Shown piece by piece: positions 10,034-18,097 of a stretch of 64,000 bases of DNA. The notes beneath the pieces are model-generated. The model was not told the DNA's origin, did not search any database, and saw only the letters and a list, made by a program, of their open reading frames with translations. The translations under genes and the position numbers were made by a program. Positions within the stretch are counted from its first letter, which is position 1. Each line of letters starts with the position of its first letter. Source of the stretch: Clostridium sporogenes (GTDB taxonomy: Bacteria > Bacillota > Clostridia > Clostridiales > Clostridiaceae); NCBI RefSeq assembly GCF_001020205.1, contig NZ_CP011663.1:124001-188000 (forward strand), read 5' to 3'.

Positions 10034-10840
10034 ATGAACATAAATGACAAGTATAATAATCTTATTAACTATCTAAAAGATTTAAAGAGTGTAGCAGTAG
10101 CTTTTTCTGGTGGAGTGGATAGTACATTATTATTGAAAGCAGCAAAAGAAGCTTTAGGAGATAATGCTATTTCTATTACTATAGTATCATCTTATATACC
10201 AAAGTGGGAAATAAAAGAAGCTAAAGAATTAGTAGATAAGATAGGAATAAAATCATATTTTGTAGAAGTGCCAATGCTTGAAGAAATAAGATTTAATCCA
10301 GAAGATAGGTGTTATATATGTAAAAAAAGTGTATTTAATAAAATAAAATATTTAGCAAGAGAAAAAGGAATTAAATATATAGTAGATGGAACCAATGCAG
10401 ATGATACTAAAGACTATAGGCCAGGAATGAGAGCTTTAAAGGAATTAGAAGTAAAAAGCCCTCTTTTAGAAAATGCTATTAATAAAGATGAAATAAGAAT
10501 TTTGTCTAAAGAGTTACAACTAGACACTTGGGATAAACCTGCTTATGCATGCCTTTTATCTAGAATCCCTTATAATCAAGAAATAAAAAAAGAAGATCTA
10601 GTTAGAATAGAAAAAGCAGAAGTATATATGATGAAACTAGGATTTAGAGCAGTAAGAGTAAGAAGTCATGGGAATTTAGCTAGAATAGAAGTCCCTCAAA
10701 AGGAAAGAATGAAGTTGTTTAATGAGAGGATTTTAGATAAAGTATCAAAAGAACTTAAAGACTTGGGATTTAAATATGTTACTGTAGATATAGAAGGATA
10801 TAAAATGGGAAGTTTAAATGCTGAAATAAATATGAAATAG
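10034..10840 (+). CDS. larE: Pyridinium-dicarboxylate thiocarboxylation enzyme LarE (PP-loop sulfur transferase)
   Basis: LarE adenylates and then thiolates the carboxylates of the nickel-pincer precursor, in some species sacrificing its own cysteine sulfur. The PP-loop SGGVDST is at residues 25-31. CYIC follows near residue 95, and YACLLSR carries Cys173, which sits close to the position of the sacrificial Cys176 of the Lactobacillus plantarum enzyme. I chose ATG 10034 because AAGGAG, which overlaps the larC stop, lies 7 bases upstream; an earlier in-frame start inside larC lacks a site. The protein is 268 residues, normal for the family. It lies between larC and larB in one operon. Confidence 0.92.
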   Translation: MNINDKYNNLINYLKDLKSVAVAFSGGVDSTLLLKAAKEALGDNAISITIVSSYIPKWEIKEAKELVDKIGIKSYFVEVPMLEEIRFNPEDRCYICKKSVFNKIKYLAREKGIKYIVDGTNADDTKDYRPGMRALKELEVKSPLLENAINKDEIRILSKELQLDTWDKPAYACLLSRIPYNQEIKKEDLVRIEKAEVYMMKLGFRAVRVRSHGNLARIEVPQKERMKLFNERILDKVSKELKDLGFKYVTVDIEGYKMGSLNAEINMK

Positions 10841-10859
10841 CTTTAAAAGAGGTGATAAA

Positions 10860-11606
10860 ATGAATACAGAAGATATTAAAAAATTAATGCTAGATATTAA
10901 GAATGATAAAATTTCATTAGAAGAAGGAGTAAATATATTAAAGGATCTTCCTTTTAAGGATTTAGGATACGCTAAAATAGATAATCACAGAGAAATGAGA
11001 GTAGGATATCCTGAGGTTATATATTGCGCAGGAAAAACCGTAGATCAAATAAAGGGCATAATAAAATTTATGCTTACAAAAGAGAATAATATATTAGGTA
11101 CAAGGGCTACAAAAGAAGCCTATGAAGAAGTAAAAAAAATATGTCCAGAGGCTGAATATAATGAATTAGCTAGAACTATAGTTATTAAAAAAAGAGAAGT
11201 AAAATCTAAAAATGGATACATAGCTGTGGTTACAGCAGGAACTTCTGATATACCTGTTTCTGAAGAAGCAGCAGTTACAGCAGAATTATTTGGAAATAAA
11301 GTTGAAAGAATTTATGATGTAGGTGTAGCTGGGATTCATAGACTATTTGATAAATTAGAATTAATAAGAGGTGCTAGAGTTGTTGTGGTAGCAGCAGGAA
11401 TGGAAGGGGCTTTGGCTAGTGTTGTAGGTGGTCTTGTAGATAAGCCAGTAATTGCAGTACCTACTAGTATAGGTTATGGAGCTAACTTTCAGGGACTTTC
11501 GGCACTATTGTCTATGTTAAATAGTTGTGCAAGTGGTGTAAGTGTTGTTAACATTGATAATGGTTTTGGAGCAGGATATCTGGCTAGTATGATAAATAAT
11601 CTGTAA
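10860..11606 (+). CDS. larB: Nickel-pincer cofactor biosynthesis protein LarB
   Basis: LarB carboxylates the pyridinium ring of nicotinic acid adenine dinucleotide and hydrolyses its phosphoanhydride, the first step of the pincer cofactor pathway. The C-terminal half has the PurE-like core: VVTAGTSDIPVSEEAAVTAE, AAGMEGALASVVGGLV and IAVPTSIGYGANFQG. The N-terminal part carries YAKIDNHREMRVGYPEVIYC. The length of 248 residues is normal. AGAGGTGATAAAATG sets the start. It is the last gene of larC-larE-larB and is followed by a terminator. No larA or nickel transporter lies in the window, so the enzyme that uses the cofactor must be elsewhere. Confidence 0.93.
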   Translation: MNTEDIKKLMLDIKNDKISLEEGVNILKDLPFKDLGYAKIDNHREMRVGYPEVIYCAGKTVDQIKGIIKFMLTKENNILGTRATKEAYEEVKKICPEAEYNELARTIVIKKREVKSKNGYIAVVTAGTSDIPVSEEAAVTAELFGNKVERIYDVGVAGIHRLFDKLELIRGARVVVVAAGMEGALASVVGGLVDKPVIAVPTSIGYGANFQGLSALLSMLNSCASGVSVVNIDNGFGAGYLASMINNL

Positions 11607-11616
11607 AGGTTATTAT

Positions 11617-11658
11617 TTTAAATAACTTAGTGATTTTAAATCACTAGGTTATTTTTAT
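11617..11658 (+). terminator. Rho-independent terminator after larB
   Basis: The near-perfect stem AATAACTTAGTGATT / AATCACTAGGTTATT has a 3-base loop and is followed by TTTATT. Confidence 0.85.
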
Positions 11659-11724
11659 TGAATATAATGAATAGGATAGTATTAAATAAGTTTGTGAATA
11701 CTTTGTAAAACATAAAATTAAATT

Positions 11725-11753
11725 ATTGACAATTAGTCAATTGGTAATATAAT
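11725..11753 (+). promoter_or_regulatory. Sigma-A promoter with overlapping palindromic operator, upstream of the radical SAM gene
   Basis: Consensus TTGACA (11726-11731) and TATAAT (11748-11753) are 16 bp apart. A perfect inverted repeat, ATTGAC-N5-GTCAAT (11725-11741), covers the -35 box. This is the usual position for a TetR- or MarR-type repressor site. No such regulator gene lies next to it. Confidence 0.7.
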
Positions 11754-11830
11754 GGTTATAAGTAATCATAATTCGTGATAAATTATAGTTAAGGTTAAAA
11801 ATAATTTTATTTTATCGGGAGGGAGCTCAT

Positions 11831-13213
11831 ATGAAAGTCATAAAATTATTGCAAAAATCTGCTAAAGACAAAATGGTAAAGACTGCAGCAGGTTTACTTA
11901 GTACAAACCCCGAAAAAAATGTAGACAGGTTATTTACATTAATAGAAAAAACCATAGCTAAAGATGAGGATAATTTAAAGAGATTAAAAGTTGTAGAGGA
12001 TGAGTACTATAACAATCCATCTACCCATGAATTTGTACAAAATTTATTTAAAACCACAGATAAAAACTGTATGCAAAAATTTTTCACAAATTTTTTTGCA
12101 AATGCTGTTTGGTATGGAATGCCAAAGAGAGAGAAACTTTTTAAAGAAGATGAAATAAAAACACCTTTCGTAATATTAATAAGCCCGTCTATGAGATGTA
12201 ATTTAAGATGCACAGGTTGTTATGCTGCAAATTATAGTAAAGAAGATGATATCCCTTATGAAGAAGTAGATAGAATAATTGAAGAAGCTAGAGAAATCGG
12301 AATATATTATTTTATAGTATTGGGTGGAGAACCTTTTTTTAATGAATATATGTTAGATATTTATGAGAAATACAATGATTGTATTTTTACACCTTTTACA
12401 AATGGAACTTTGTTTAATGAAGAATTAGCAGACAGAGTTCAAAAGTTAGGGAACATAATACCAATGTTTTCATTAGAAGGTTTTGAAAAAGAGACGGATG
12501 CTAGAAGAGGAAAAGGTGTATTTAAACAAGTTATGCATGGAATGGATCTATTAAAAGAAAGAGGCGTATTATTTGGAGTTTCTACAGCTACGGGAAGAAA
12601 TAACATAGATACAGTCATTTCAGATGAGTTTATTAATATGTTAATAGAAAAAGGTGCTAAAATGAGCTGGTATTTCATATTTATGCCAGTAGGTGAGGAC
12701 CCAGATTTTAATTTAATGTTAACACCAGAACAAAGAATATATTTAGGTAAGAAAGTCAGGAAAATAAGGAATGAGAAGCCATATTTTGCTATAGATTTCT
12801 TTAATGATGCTCCATATGTTGGTGGTTGTATAGCTGGAAAATATTACTGTCATATAAATTCACATGAAGATGTAGAGCCATGTATATTCGCTCATTTTGC
12901 TACAGATAATTTAAAAAATAAGAAATTAATAGATGTATTTAAGTCACCTTTCTTTAAGGAGTTAAGGGATAGGCAGCCATATAATGATAACTTATTAAAG
13001 CCATGTATGATGATAGATAATCCTAAAGTTATAAGGGAAGTAGCAAGTAAAACAGGGGCTAAACCAACAGATAAAGGGGCAGAAATGATGCTCCATGATG
13101 AAGTATTTAAAAATAAATTGGACAAATTGGCAAAGGATTTTGATCCTTTAGCAGAAAAAGCTTGGAAAGAAGATTTTAATGAAAAAGGAAATTATGAAAT
13201 GTCAAAGGGCTAA
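11831..13213 (+). CDS. Radical SAM protein of unknown substrate
   Basis: The 460-residue protein has a radical SAM core with the cluster motif Cys123-X3-Cys127-X2-Cys130 (MRCNLRCTGC), followed by LGGEPFFNEYM, where the conserved GGEP binds S-adenosylmethionine. The C-terminal third holds several Cys (GGCIAGKYYC, EPCIF, KPCMM), which suggests an auxiliary, SPASM-like cluster region. About 115 residues precede the core. GGGAGG precedes the ATG. The gene is monocistronic, between a repressor-type promoter and a terminator. SPASM-like proteins often modify peptides, but no precursor peptide gene is visible within 1 kb, so no substrate is claimed. Confidence 0.8.
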   Translation: MKVIKLLQKSAKDKMVKTAAGLLSTNPEKNVDRLFTLIEKTIAKDEDNLKRLKVVEDEYYNNPSTHEFVQNLFKTTDKNCMQKFFTNFFANAVWYGMPKREKLFKEDEIKTPFVILISPSMRCNLRCTGCYAANYSKEDDIPYEEVDRIIEEAREIGIYYFIVLGGEPFFNEYMLDIYEKYNDCIFTPFTNGTLFNEELADRVQKLGNIIPMFSLEGFEKETDARRGKGVFKQVMHGMDLLKERGVLFGVSTATGRNNIDTVISDEFINMLIEKGAKMSWYFIFMPVGEDPDFNLMLTPEQRIYLGKKVRKIRNEKPYFAIDFFNDAPYVGGCIAGKYYCHINSHEDVEPCIFAHFATDNLKNKKLIDVFKSPFFKELRDRQPYNDNLLKPCMMIDNPKVIREVASKTGAKPTDKGAEMMLHDEVFKNKLDKLAKDFDPLAEKAWKEDFNEKGNYEMSKG

Positions 13214-13237
13214 AAATAAATTAACTTTATATAAATT

Positions 13238-13274
13238 AAGGTATTTCATTTTAATGAGATACCTTTTTATTTAC
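13238..13274 (+). terminator. Rho-independent terminator after the radical SAM gene
   Basis: The stem AAGGTATTTCATT / ATGAGATACCTT is followed by TTTTATTTA. Confidence 0.8.
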
Positions 13275-13399
13275 TCCATAAGGATTTATAAAACTTCTTA
13301 TTTAAGCTTTATTAAGTTGAACATAATTATATTATAATATATTATAGTTATAGTATATATGTTAAAAATATGAATATAAGGCCTTTAAGGGAGGTTAAA

Positions 13400-14674
13400 A
13401 TGAAAAAAAAGAAACTTATTTATATAGGTATTATTATAATATTCATAATACCTGTAATATTAGTTATTTTAGGTAGATATAATAATACTAAAAATTTTAC
13501 AAAAGATAAATTAGTTATATGGGGAGATGTTAAACATAATCAAGCCATGAATGAAGGTGTTAAAGACTTTAAAGAAAAATATCCTAATGTAGAAGTGGAG
13601 TTTTATAATAAAAATAGGGAGAATATGATAGATGAATTTTCAAAAATAAAAGATAAAAATTCTTATCCTAATATAATATGTTTAGATGATAAGGATACAA
13701 AAGAGTTTGGAGCAAGATACTATAAAGATGTACTTATATTAAATGACCTTATGAAAAATACCATAAAGGATTTTATTCCTTGCAAAAGGGAGTTAGTTAA
13801 GCTATATGATAACTTTATTGCTGTTCCCTATACAGTAGAGCCTGTAGCATTATATTATAGAAAAGATTTATTAGAAAAGTATAATATAAATAGTAAAGAC
13901 ATAAAAACATGGGATGATTTTATAAAGATTGGTGAGGAAATATATAAAAAAAGCAATGGAAAAGTAAAAATGATATCATTTAACAAAAGAGACAACAGTA
14001 TGCTTGAGGTTTTATTAAATGAAAAAGGAATTTATTATTTTGATAAAGATAGTAAGTTACAAATAGATCAACCTAATTATATAGATGCTTTTAATATTTT
14101 AAAGAGAATAGAATCAGCTAATATAGATTTTGATAACAAGGGAGATTTTAAATTATTTGTAAATAATAATAATGTACTGTGTATTCCATATAATTCAGAG
14201 CTATCTAATTATTTGATAAGTGAAAGAAAGAAAGAAAGTGGTAAATGGGAAATAATGAAATTACCATCCTTTGAAGTAGGAGGTAAAAATTCTGCAATTA
14301 TAGGAGGAACTTCTATTGTTGCAATAAAATCTTGCAAGGAGTCTAAAGATAAATTATCAATGGAACTGGTAAAAAAAATAACATTAAATAAGTATAGTTT
14401 AAATAAAGGATTTTTAAATTATGGACAATTTCCATCCTATAAACCAACTTATGAGTATGCTAAATTTTCTGAAAATGTAAACTATTTTAATGAGGAAAAA
14501 ATTTGGAGAATTTTTGTTGATATAGCAAGTAAAACTCCAAATATAAATTATACTAAGAACTACAATTATGTACAAAAAGTTATGATAGATTTTAAAAAAG
14601 AGTTATTAAACACTAATGATATAGAAAAAGAGCTAAAAAGTATAAAAACTTTTATTAATAGTATAACAAAATAA
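13400..14674 (+). CDS. Extracellular solute-binding protein (family 1), orphan
   Basis: This 424-residue protein resembles sugar-type ABC solute-binding proteins: LVIWGDVKHNQAMNEGVKDFKEKYPNVEVEF near the N-terminus, IAVPYTVEPVALYYRKDLLEKY in the middle, and GGTSIVAIKSCKESKDKLS. Residues 4-25 form one strong hydrophobic segment after MKKKK. No lipobox cysteine is present, so it is either anchored by this segment or released by signal peptidase. I chose ATG 13400 because AAGGGAGG lies 6 bases upstream; an in-frame ATG at 13370 has no site. No permease or ATPase genes are adjacent, so it may serve a remote transporter or act as a sensor. Confidence 0.75.
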   Translation: MKKKKLIYIGIIIIFIIPVILVILGRYNNTKNFTKDKLVIWGDVKHNQAMNEGVKDFKEKYPNVEVEFYNKNRENMIDEFSKIKDKNSYPNIICLDDKDTKEFGARYYKDVLILNDLMKNTIKDFIPCKRELVKLYDNFIAVPYTVEPVALYYRKDLLEKYNINSKDIKTWDDFIKIGEEIYKKSNGKVKMISFNKRDNSMLEVLLNEKGIYYFDKDSKLQIDQPNYIDAFNILKRIESANIDFDNKGDFKLFVNNNNVLCIPYNSELSNYLISERKKESGKWEIMKLPSFEVGGKNSAIIGGTSIVAIKSCKESKDKLSMELVKKITLNKYSLNKGFLNYGQFPSYKPTYEYAKFSENVNYFNEEKIWRIFVDIASKTPNINYTKNYNYVQKVMIDFKKELLNTNDIEKELKSIKTFINSITK

Positions 14675-14748
14675 AAATAAGACATATAAAGTAATATAAA
14701 TATATAATTTTATTGATTGGTAATTATATATTTATATTAAAAAGTATT

Positions 14749-14789
14749 TAAGAGTCAAAATTTAAGAAAAAATTTTGGCTCTTTTTTAT
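14749..14789 (+). terminator. Terminator between convergent genes
   Basis: The stem AGAGTCAAAATTT / AAATTTTGGCTCT (one G-T pair) is followed by TTTTTTA. It ends the solute-binding protein transcript. A run of A before the stem may let it also serve the - strand glycosyltransferase gene. Confidence 0.8.
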
Positions 14790-14790
14790 G

Positions 14791-15906
14791 TTATTTTAAA
14801 ACGTTGTTATATACATTTAAGGTATTTTGTGCAGTTTTATTCCAAGAAAAAAGCATAGATCTTTGAAAAGCTTTTTTGCTTAATCTATCTTTTAAGTCTG
14901 GATTTTTTAGTATATTTTCTATTGAGTTTGATATATCATCAATATCTAAAGGATCTATATTAATACAACAATCGGAAGTAACTTCCGGAATAGAAGTAAT
15001 GTTAGAAGCTATAACTGCACAACCACAACTCATGGCCTCAAGTGGTGGAAGTCCAAAACCTTCATATAATGAGGGATAAATAAATACACTACACCCATTA
15101 TAAAATATAGGTAGATCCTGTTCTTCTACGAAATCTGTGAAGATTATATTAGAGCTTATTTTAAGTTTACGACTAAATTCATATAATTTTTCACCTTCAT
15201 CTTTTTTAGAACCCACTATAACTAAAGCGTGTTCTTGTGGTAATTTGTCATATATCTTCTCAAAAGCCTTTATTATAGATGTAACATTTTTTCTAGAACT
15301 AAAGCCACCTAAATATAAAATAAAAGGTAAGTTTATTCCATATTTTCTTTTAAGTATGTCTTTACAATATAATTTATTTAAGGGCTTGTATTTGGAATCT
15401 GCTGCTAGTGGGATAACTTCAATTTTATCTTCCCTCATAGGAAAGAATTTCAATATATCTTTTTTTGACCATTCAGATACGGTTATTATTTTATCAGATA
15501 GTTCAATTATTTTAGGCATTTCCTTTAGAAATTTATTTAAGTAACCTTTTCCAACAGTTTCTGGCATTATATAAGGAATTAAATCATGAATGGTTACTAT
15601 AATTTTACAATTTATATTTTCAGAAATACCTATACCATTTTGTGGTATATGATATATATCAGATTTAGTGTTGTTAAGGTTATATGGAATATAGGTTTGC
15701 TCAAAAAATCTACTATGTTTTTTAGAGGTTAGTATAATATTAGTATTATGTTTTTTAAATTTAAGATAATCATTCCCTGACCAATATATATTGAATGAAT
15801 CTTCGTGAGTTTCTGCTATCATATTTGTTAATATTTTTTTTGTATATGTTCCTATACCAGTACCCTTATACCAATTTATACCCCTACCATCTATGGAAAT
15901 ATTCAT
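14791..15906 (-). CDS. Glycosyltransferase family 1 (GT4-like), spore-surface cluster copy 1
   Basis: This 371-residue GT-B glycosyltransferase has GTGIGTYTKKI near the start, TIHDLIPYIMPETVGKGYL, VSEWSKKDI, LYLGGFSSRKNV (nucleotide-sugar domain), IYPSLYEGFGLPPLEAMSCG with the conserved E-X7-E region, and a C-terminal SWNKTAQNTL. I chose the inner ATG (15906) because AGGTGG lies 8 bases upstream; a longer in-frame start lacks a site. The gene diverges from a CotS-like kinase gene, as in the CotSA/CotS pairing of Bacillus coats. It is closely similar to the glycosyltransferase at 19314-20441. The acceptor is unknown; a spore coat or exosporium glycan is inferred from context. Confidence 0.82.
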   Translation of the reverse strand: MNISIDGRGINWYKGTGIGTYTKKILTNMIAETHEDSFNIYWSGNDYLKFKKHNTNIILTSKKHSRFFEQTYIPYNLNNTKSDIYHIPQNGIGISENINCKIIVTIHDLIPYIMPETVGKGYLNKFLKEMPKIIELSDKIITVSEWSKKDILKFFPMREDKIEVIPLAADSKYKPLNKLYCKDILKRKYGINLPFILYLGGFSSRKNVTSIIKAFEKIYDKLPQEHALVIVGSKKDEGEKLYEFSRKLKISSNIIFTDFVEEQDLPIFYNGCSVFIYPSLYEGFGLPPLEAMSCGCAVIASNITSIPEVTSDCCINIDPLDIDDISNSIENILKNPDLKDRLSKKAFQRSMLFSWNKTAQNTLNVYNNVLK

Positions 15907-16071
15907 TTTTATAACCACCTCATTAAAAGCATTTATTATATATGTCAACATAAAGTATAGCTTTACTGTTATATATAATATTAATCTTTTCTAAAAAATG
16001 TTCCAGTTATCACCAAAGTGCAATATTTTCATATAATACATATAGATTAATAAAATAATGGAGGCATTATT

Positions 16072-17082
16072 TTGGATAAATCAGAAATCATAAACATAGT
16101 GGAAAATAATTATAATATAAATATTAATTCTATAGAAAAAATAAAAAATGTATATAAAATAATTAGTGATTCTAATAAAGCATATGCTTTTAAAATAATA
16201 AAATATGAATTCAATCATTTTTTATTTATAATAAGTTGCATGAAACATTTACAATGTAATAATTTTAGCAAAATTCCAGAAATTATTTCTAATAATAAAG
16301 GTTTAGATTATATAAAAATAGGAGATTTTTACGGATATATAACAGAATGGATAGATGACTCAAGACAATGTAATTATTCTAATCCAGTAGAAGTTATGAT
16401 GGCTGCCAATAAATTGGGCCAGTTACATGAAAAGAGTAAGAATTTTTATATAACAGAATATATGAAACCTAGAATCGGATGGTTTAAATGGCCCAGGACG
16501 TTTCAAACAAGAAGAAATGAAATACTAGATTTCAAAAAAAGAATATTAAATAAAAATAAAAAAAGTGAATTTGATAATTTTTATATAAGTATATTAGAGG
16601 ATGAGATTGAAAGAGCAGATAGGTCAATAAAGAATTTATGTGAAACAAACTATCTAAATGTAATGTTAAAACAAATTGAGGATAGATGTTTTTGTCATCA
16701 TGATTATGCTAATCATAACATACTTATAGATAGTGAAAATCAAATATATATAATAGATTTTGATTATTGTATGCTAGATACTAAATTACATGATTTAGCC
16801 AGTATACTTATTAGAGTTATGAAAAATGGTAAATGGGATTTAAAATCAGCAGAACTTATTTTGAATTCTTACAGAGAAGAATCTTATATAGATAAAGAAT
16901 ATATACTTATAATGGCAGCTTTTATGGAATTTCCGCAGGATTATTGGCAAATAGGTATACAGTATTATTGGGAAAAGCAATCTTGGAGTGAGGAGTTCTT
17001 TTTTAGTAAGCTAAATAGATATTATACAGATAGAGAAGAAAGACAAGAGTTTATAGAAAAATTTAGAAAAATTAATATTTAA
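16072..17082 (+). CDS. CotS-family spore coat kinase-like protein (copy 1)
   Basis: This 336-residue protein has the aminoglycoside-phosphotransferase/choline-kinase-like fold of the CotS/YtaA family. The catalytic loop is FCHHDYANHNILID, with His209-His210-Asp211 and Asn216, followed by IIDFDYC with the metal-binding Asp. The middle has the family text YITEWIDDSRQCNYSN. Start is TTG 16072, set by GGAGG 7 bases upstream. It opens a + strand group with the next three genes (gaps 14, 26 and 12 bases), and it diverges from a glycosyltransferase gene. A SigK-like -10, CATATAATA, lies at 16030-16038 but its -35 spacing is poor. A coat role is known for the family; the substrate is not. Confidence 0.85.
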   Translation: MDKSEIINIVENNYNININSIEKIKNVYKIISDSNKAYAFKIIKYEFNHFLFIISCMKHLQCNNFSKIPEIISNNKGLDYIKIGDFYGYITEWIDDSRQCNYSNPVEVMMAANKLGQLHEKSKNFYITEYMKPRIGWFKWPRTFQTRRNEILDFKKRILNKNKKSEFDNFYISILEDEIERADRSIKNLCETNYLNVMLKQIEDRCFCHHDYANHNILIDSENQIYIIDFDYCMLDTKLHDLASILIRVMKNGKWDLKSAELILNSYREESYIDKEYILIMAAFMEFPQDYWQIGIQYYWEKQSWSEEFFFSKLNRYYTDREERQEFIEKFRKINI

Positions 17083-17096
17083 GGAGAGATATAAGT

Positions 17097-17291
17097 ATGT
17101 CTCGTAATAAAAAATATTATGAAAATATAAAAGAAAATGTGAGTGAATTAGATAAATATGAAGAAGAATTACAGGAACTAAAAGAATCTGTTAAAAAATT
17201 AAAAGAAATAAAGAAAAAAAAGAAAAAAATAAATAAACTTAAAGATGAGGAGAAGGAAGTCTTAAAGAAGATAAGAAAAAAATATAAATAG
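17097..17291 (+). CDS. Small lysine/glutamate-rich coiled-coil protein
   Basis: This protein of 64 residues is almost entirely Lys, Glu, Asp, Leu and Ile in a heptad-like pattern (LDKYEEELQELKESVKKLKE), so it is probably one long helix or coiled coil. It has no membrane segment or signal peptide. GGAGAG precedes the ATG. It lies 14 bases after one CotS paralogue and 26 bases before the next, so it is almost surely co-transcribed with them. I do not recognise a family. Position suggests a structural or scaffold piece of the spore coat; this is inference only. Confidence 0.7.
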   Translation: MSRNKKYYENIKENVSELDKYEEELQELKESVKKLKEIKKKKKKINKLKDEEKEVLKKIRKKYK

Positions 17292-17317
17292 ATACTAAAG
17301 GAGGTGCAATATATGAA

Positions 17318-18085
17318 ATGGATTCATTAAAAAAAATAACTGATATTTCTCATTATTTAAAAAGTAAGAATATAAATATAATAGAAGATTTTAAAGATGA
17401 TTATAGACAGTTAAATAATTTATCAGAGGAATTGGTAACAGAACAATTAAAAGTAATTAGTTTTTTTCATAAAAATACATTAGGGAATAAAAGTTATATA
17501 AGAGGTGGGATAAAAAATAAAACAGGCAGTATAATTGAAAAATATAAACTGGATTTAAAAAAAATAAATAAGTATGTTAGAAATTTAAAAGATAAAAAAA
17601 GTAATAATACAGATTTAGAAAAATTAATTTTAGATTATATGCCTAATTATATAAATAGAGCTGATAAGGTTATAGAAAACATATATGAAAATGGATATAT
17701 TAATTTGGTGTGGAGAAGTATGGAGAGAAAGGAAATATGTTTAGGTAAAACATATTTTAATAATATTAGATATAATAAAGAAATAGAAGTTATAGATATT
17801 AGTAAATGTAGTTATGATATGGTAGAAATGGACTGTATAGAATTACTATATAAAGTAAATAAAAAAAACTCATCTCTAAATATAGAAAAATTATGTGAAA
17901 ATTTTTGTGAATTTGAAAGCCTGAATGATGAAAGTTATAAATTTATTTTATATATGTTATCTTATCCTTACTCCATAGTAAAGTGTTGTACAAAATATAT
18001 GAAAGAAAAGGATTTAAATAAAGAAAAACACTATATGGATAGATTTAATAAGGCTATGAAATTAGATTCTAATAGCTTTGTTTAA
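17318..18085 (+). CDS. Degenerate CotS paralogue (predicted pseudokinase)
   Basis: This 255-residue protein can be aligned with the flanking CotS-like proteins over its C-terminal half, but its active site is gone. Where its neighbours read CHHD, it reads CLGK (residues 141-144); the loop Asn region is FNNI; and IDFD has become IDIS. The following DMVEMDCIELLYKV matches the helix after the DFD motif of its neighbours. The N-terminal lobe is short, which explains the length of 255 against about 335. The frame is intact and has a good operon position, so it is likely an expressed pseudokinase rather than debris. GGAGG lies 13 bases before this ATG, while an overlapping out-of-frame ATG at 17313 is better spaced, so translation may be weak. 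Confidence 0.7.
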   Translation: MDSLKKITDISHYLKSKNINIIEDFKDDYRQLNNLSEELVTEQLKVISFFHKNTLGNKSYIRGGIKNKTGSIIEKYKLDLKKINKYVRNLKDKKSNNTDLEKLILDYMPNYINRADKVIENIYENGYINLVWRSMERKEICLGKTYFNNIRYNKEIEVIDISKCSYDMVEMDCIELLYKVNKKNSSLNIEKLCENFCEFESLNDESYKFILYMLSYPYSIVKCCTKYMKEKDLNKEKHYMDRFNKAMKLDSNSFV

Positions 18086-18097
18086 AGGAGTGATGAA

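Noticed and set aside
17318..18085. Calling the short CotS paralogue a pseudogene
   Set aside because: The frame is intact over 255 codons, the operon spacing is normal and the flanking structural pattern is kept. A non-catalytic protein is the simpler reading.
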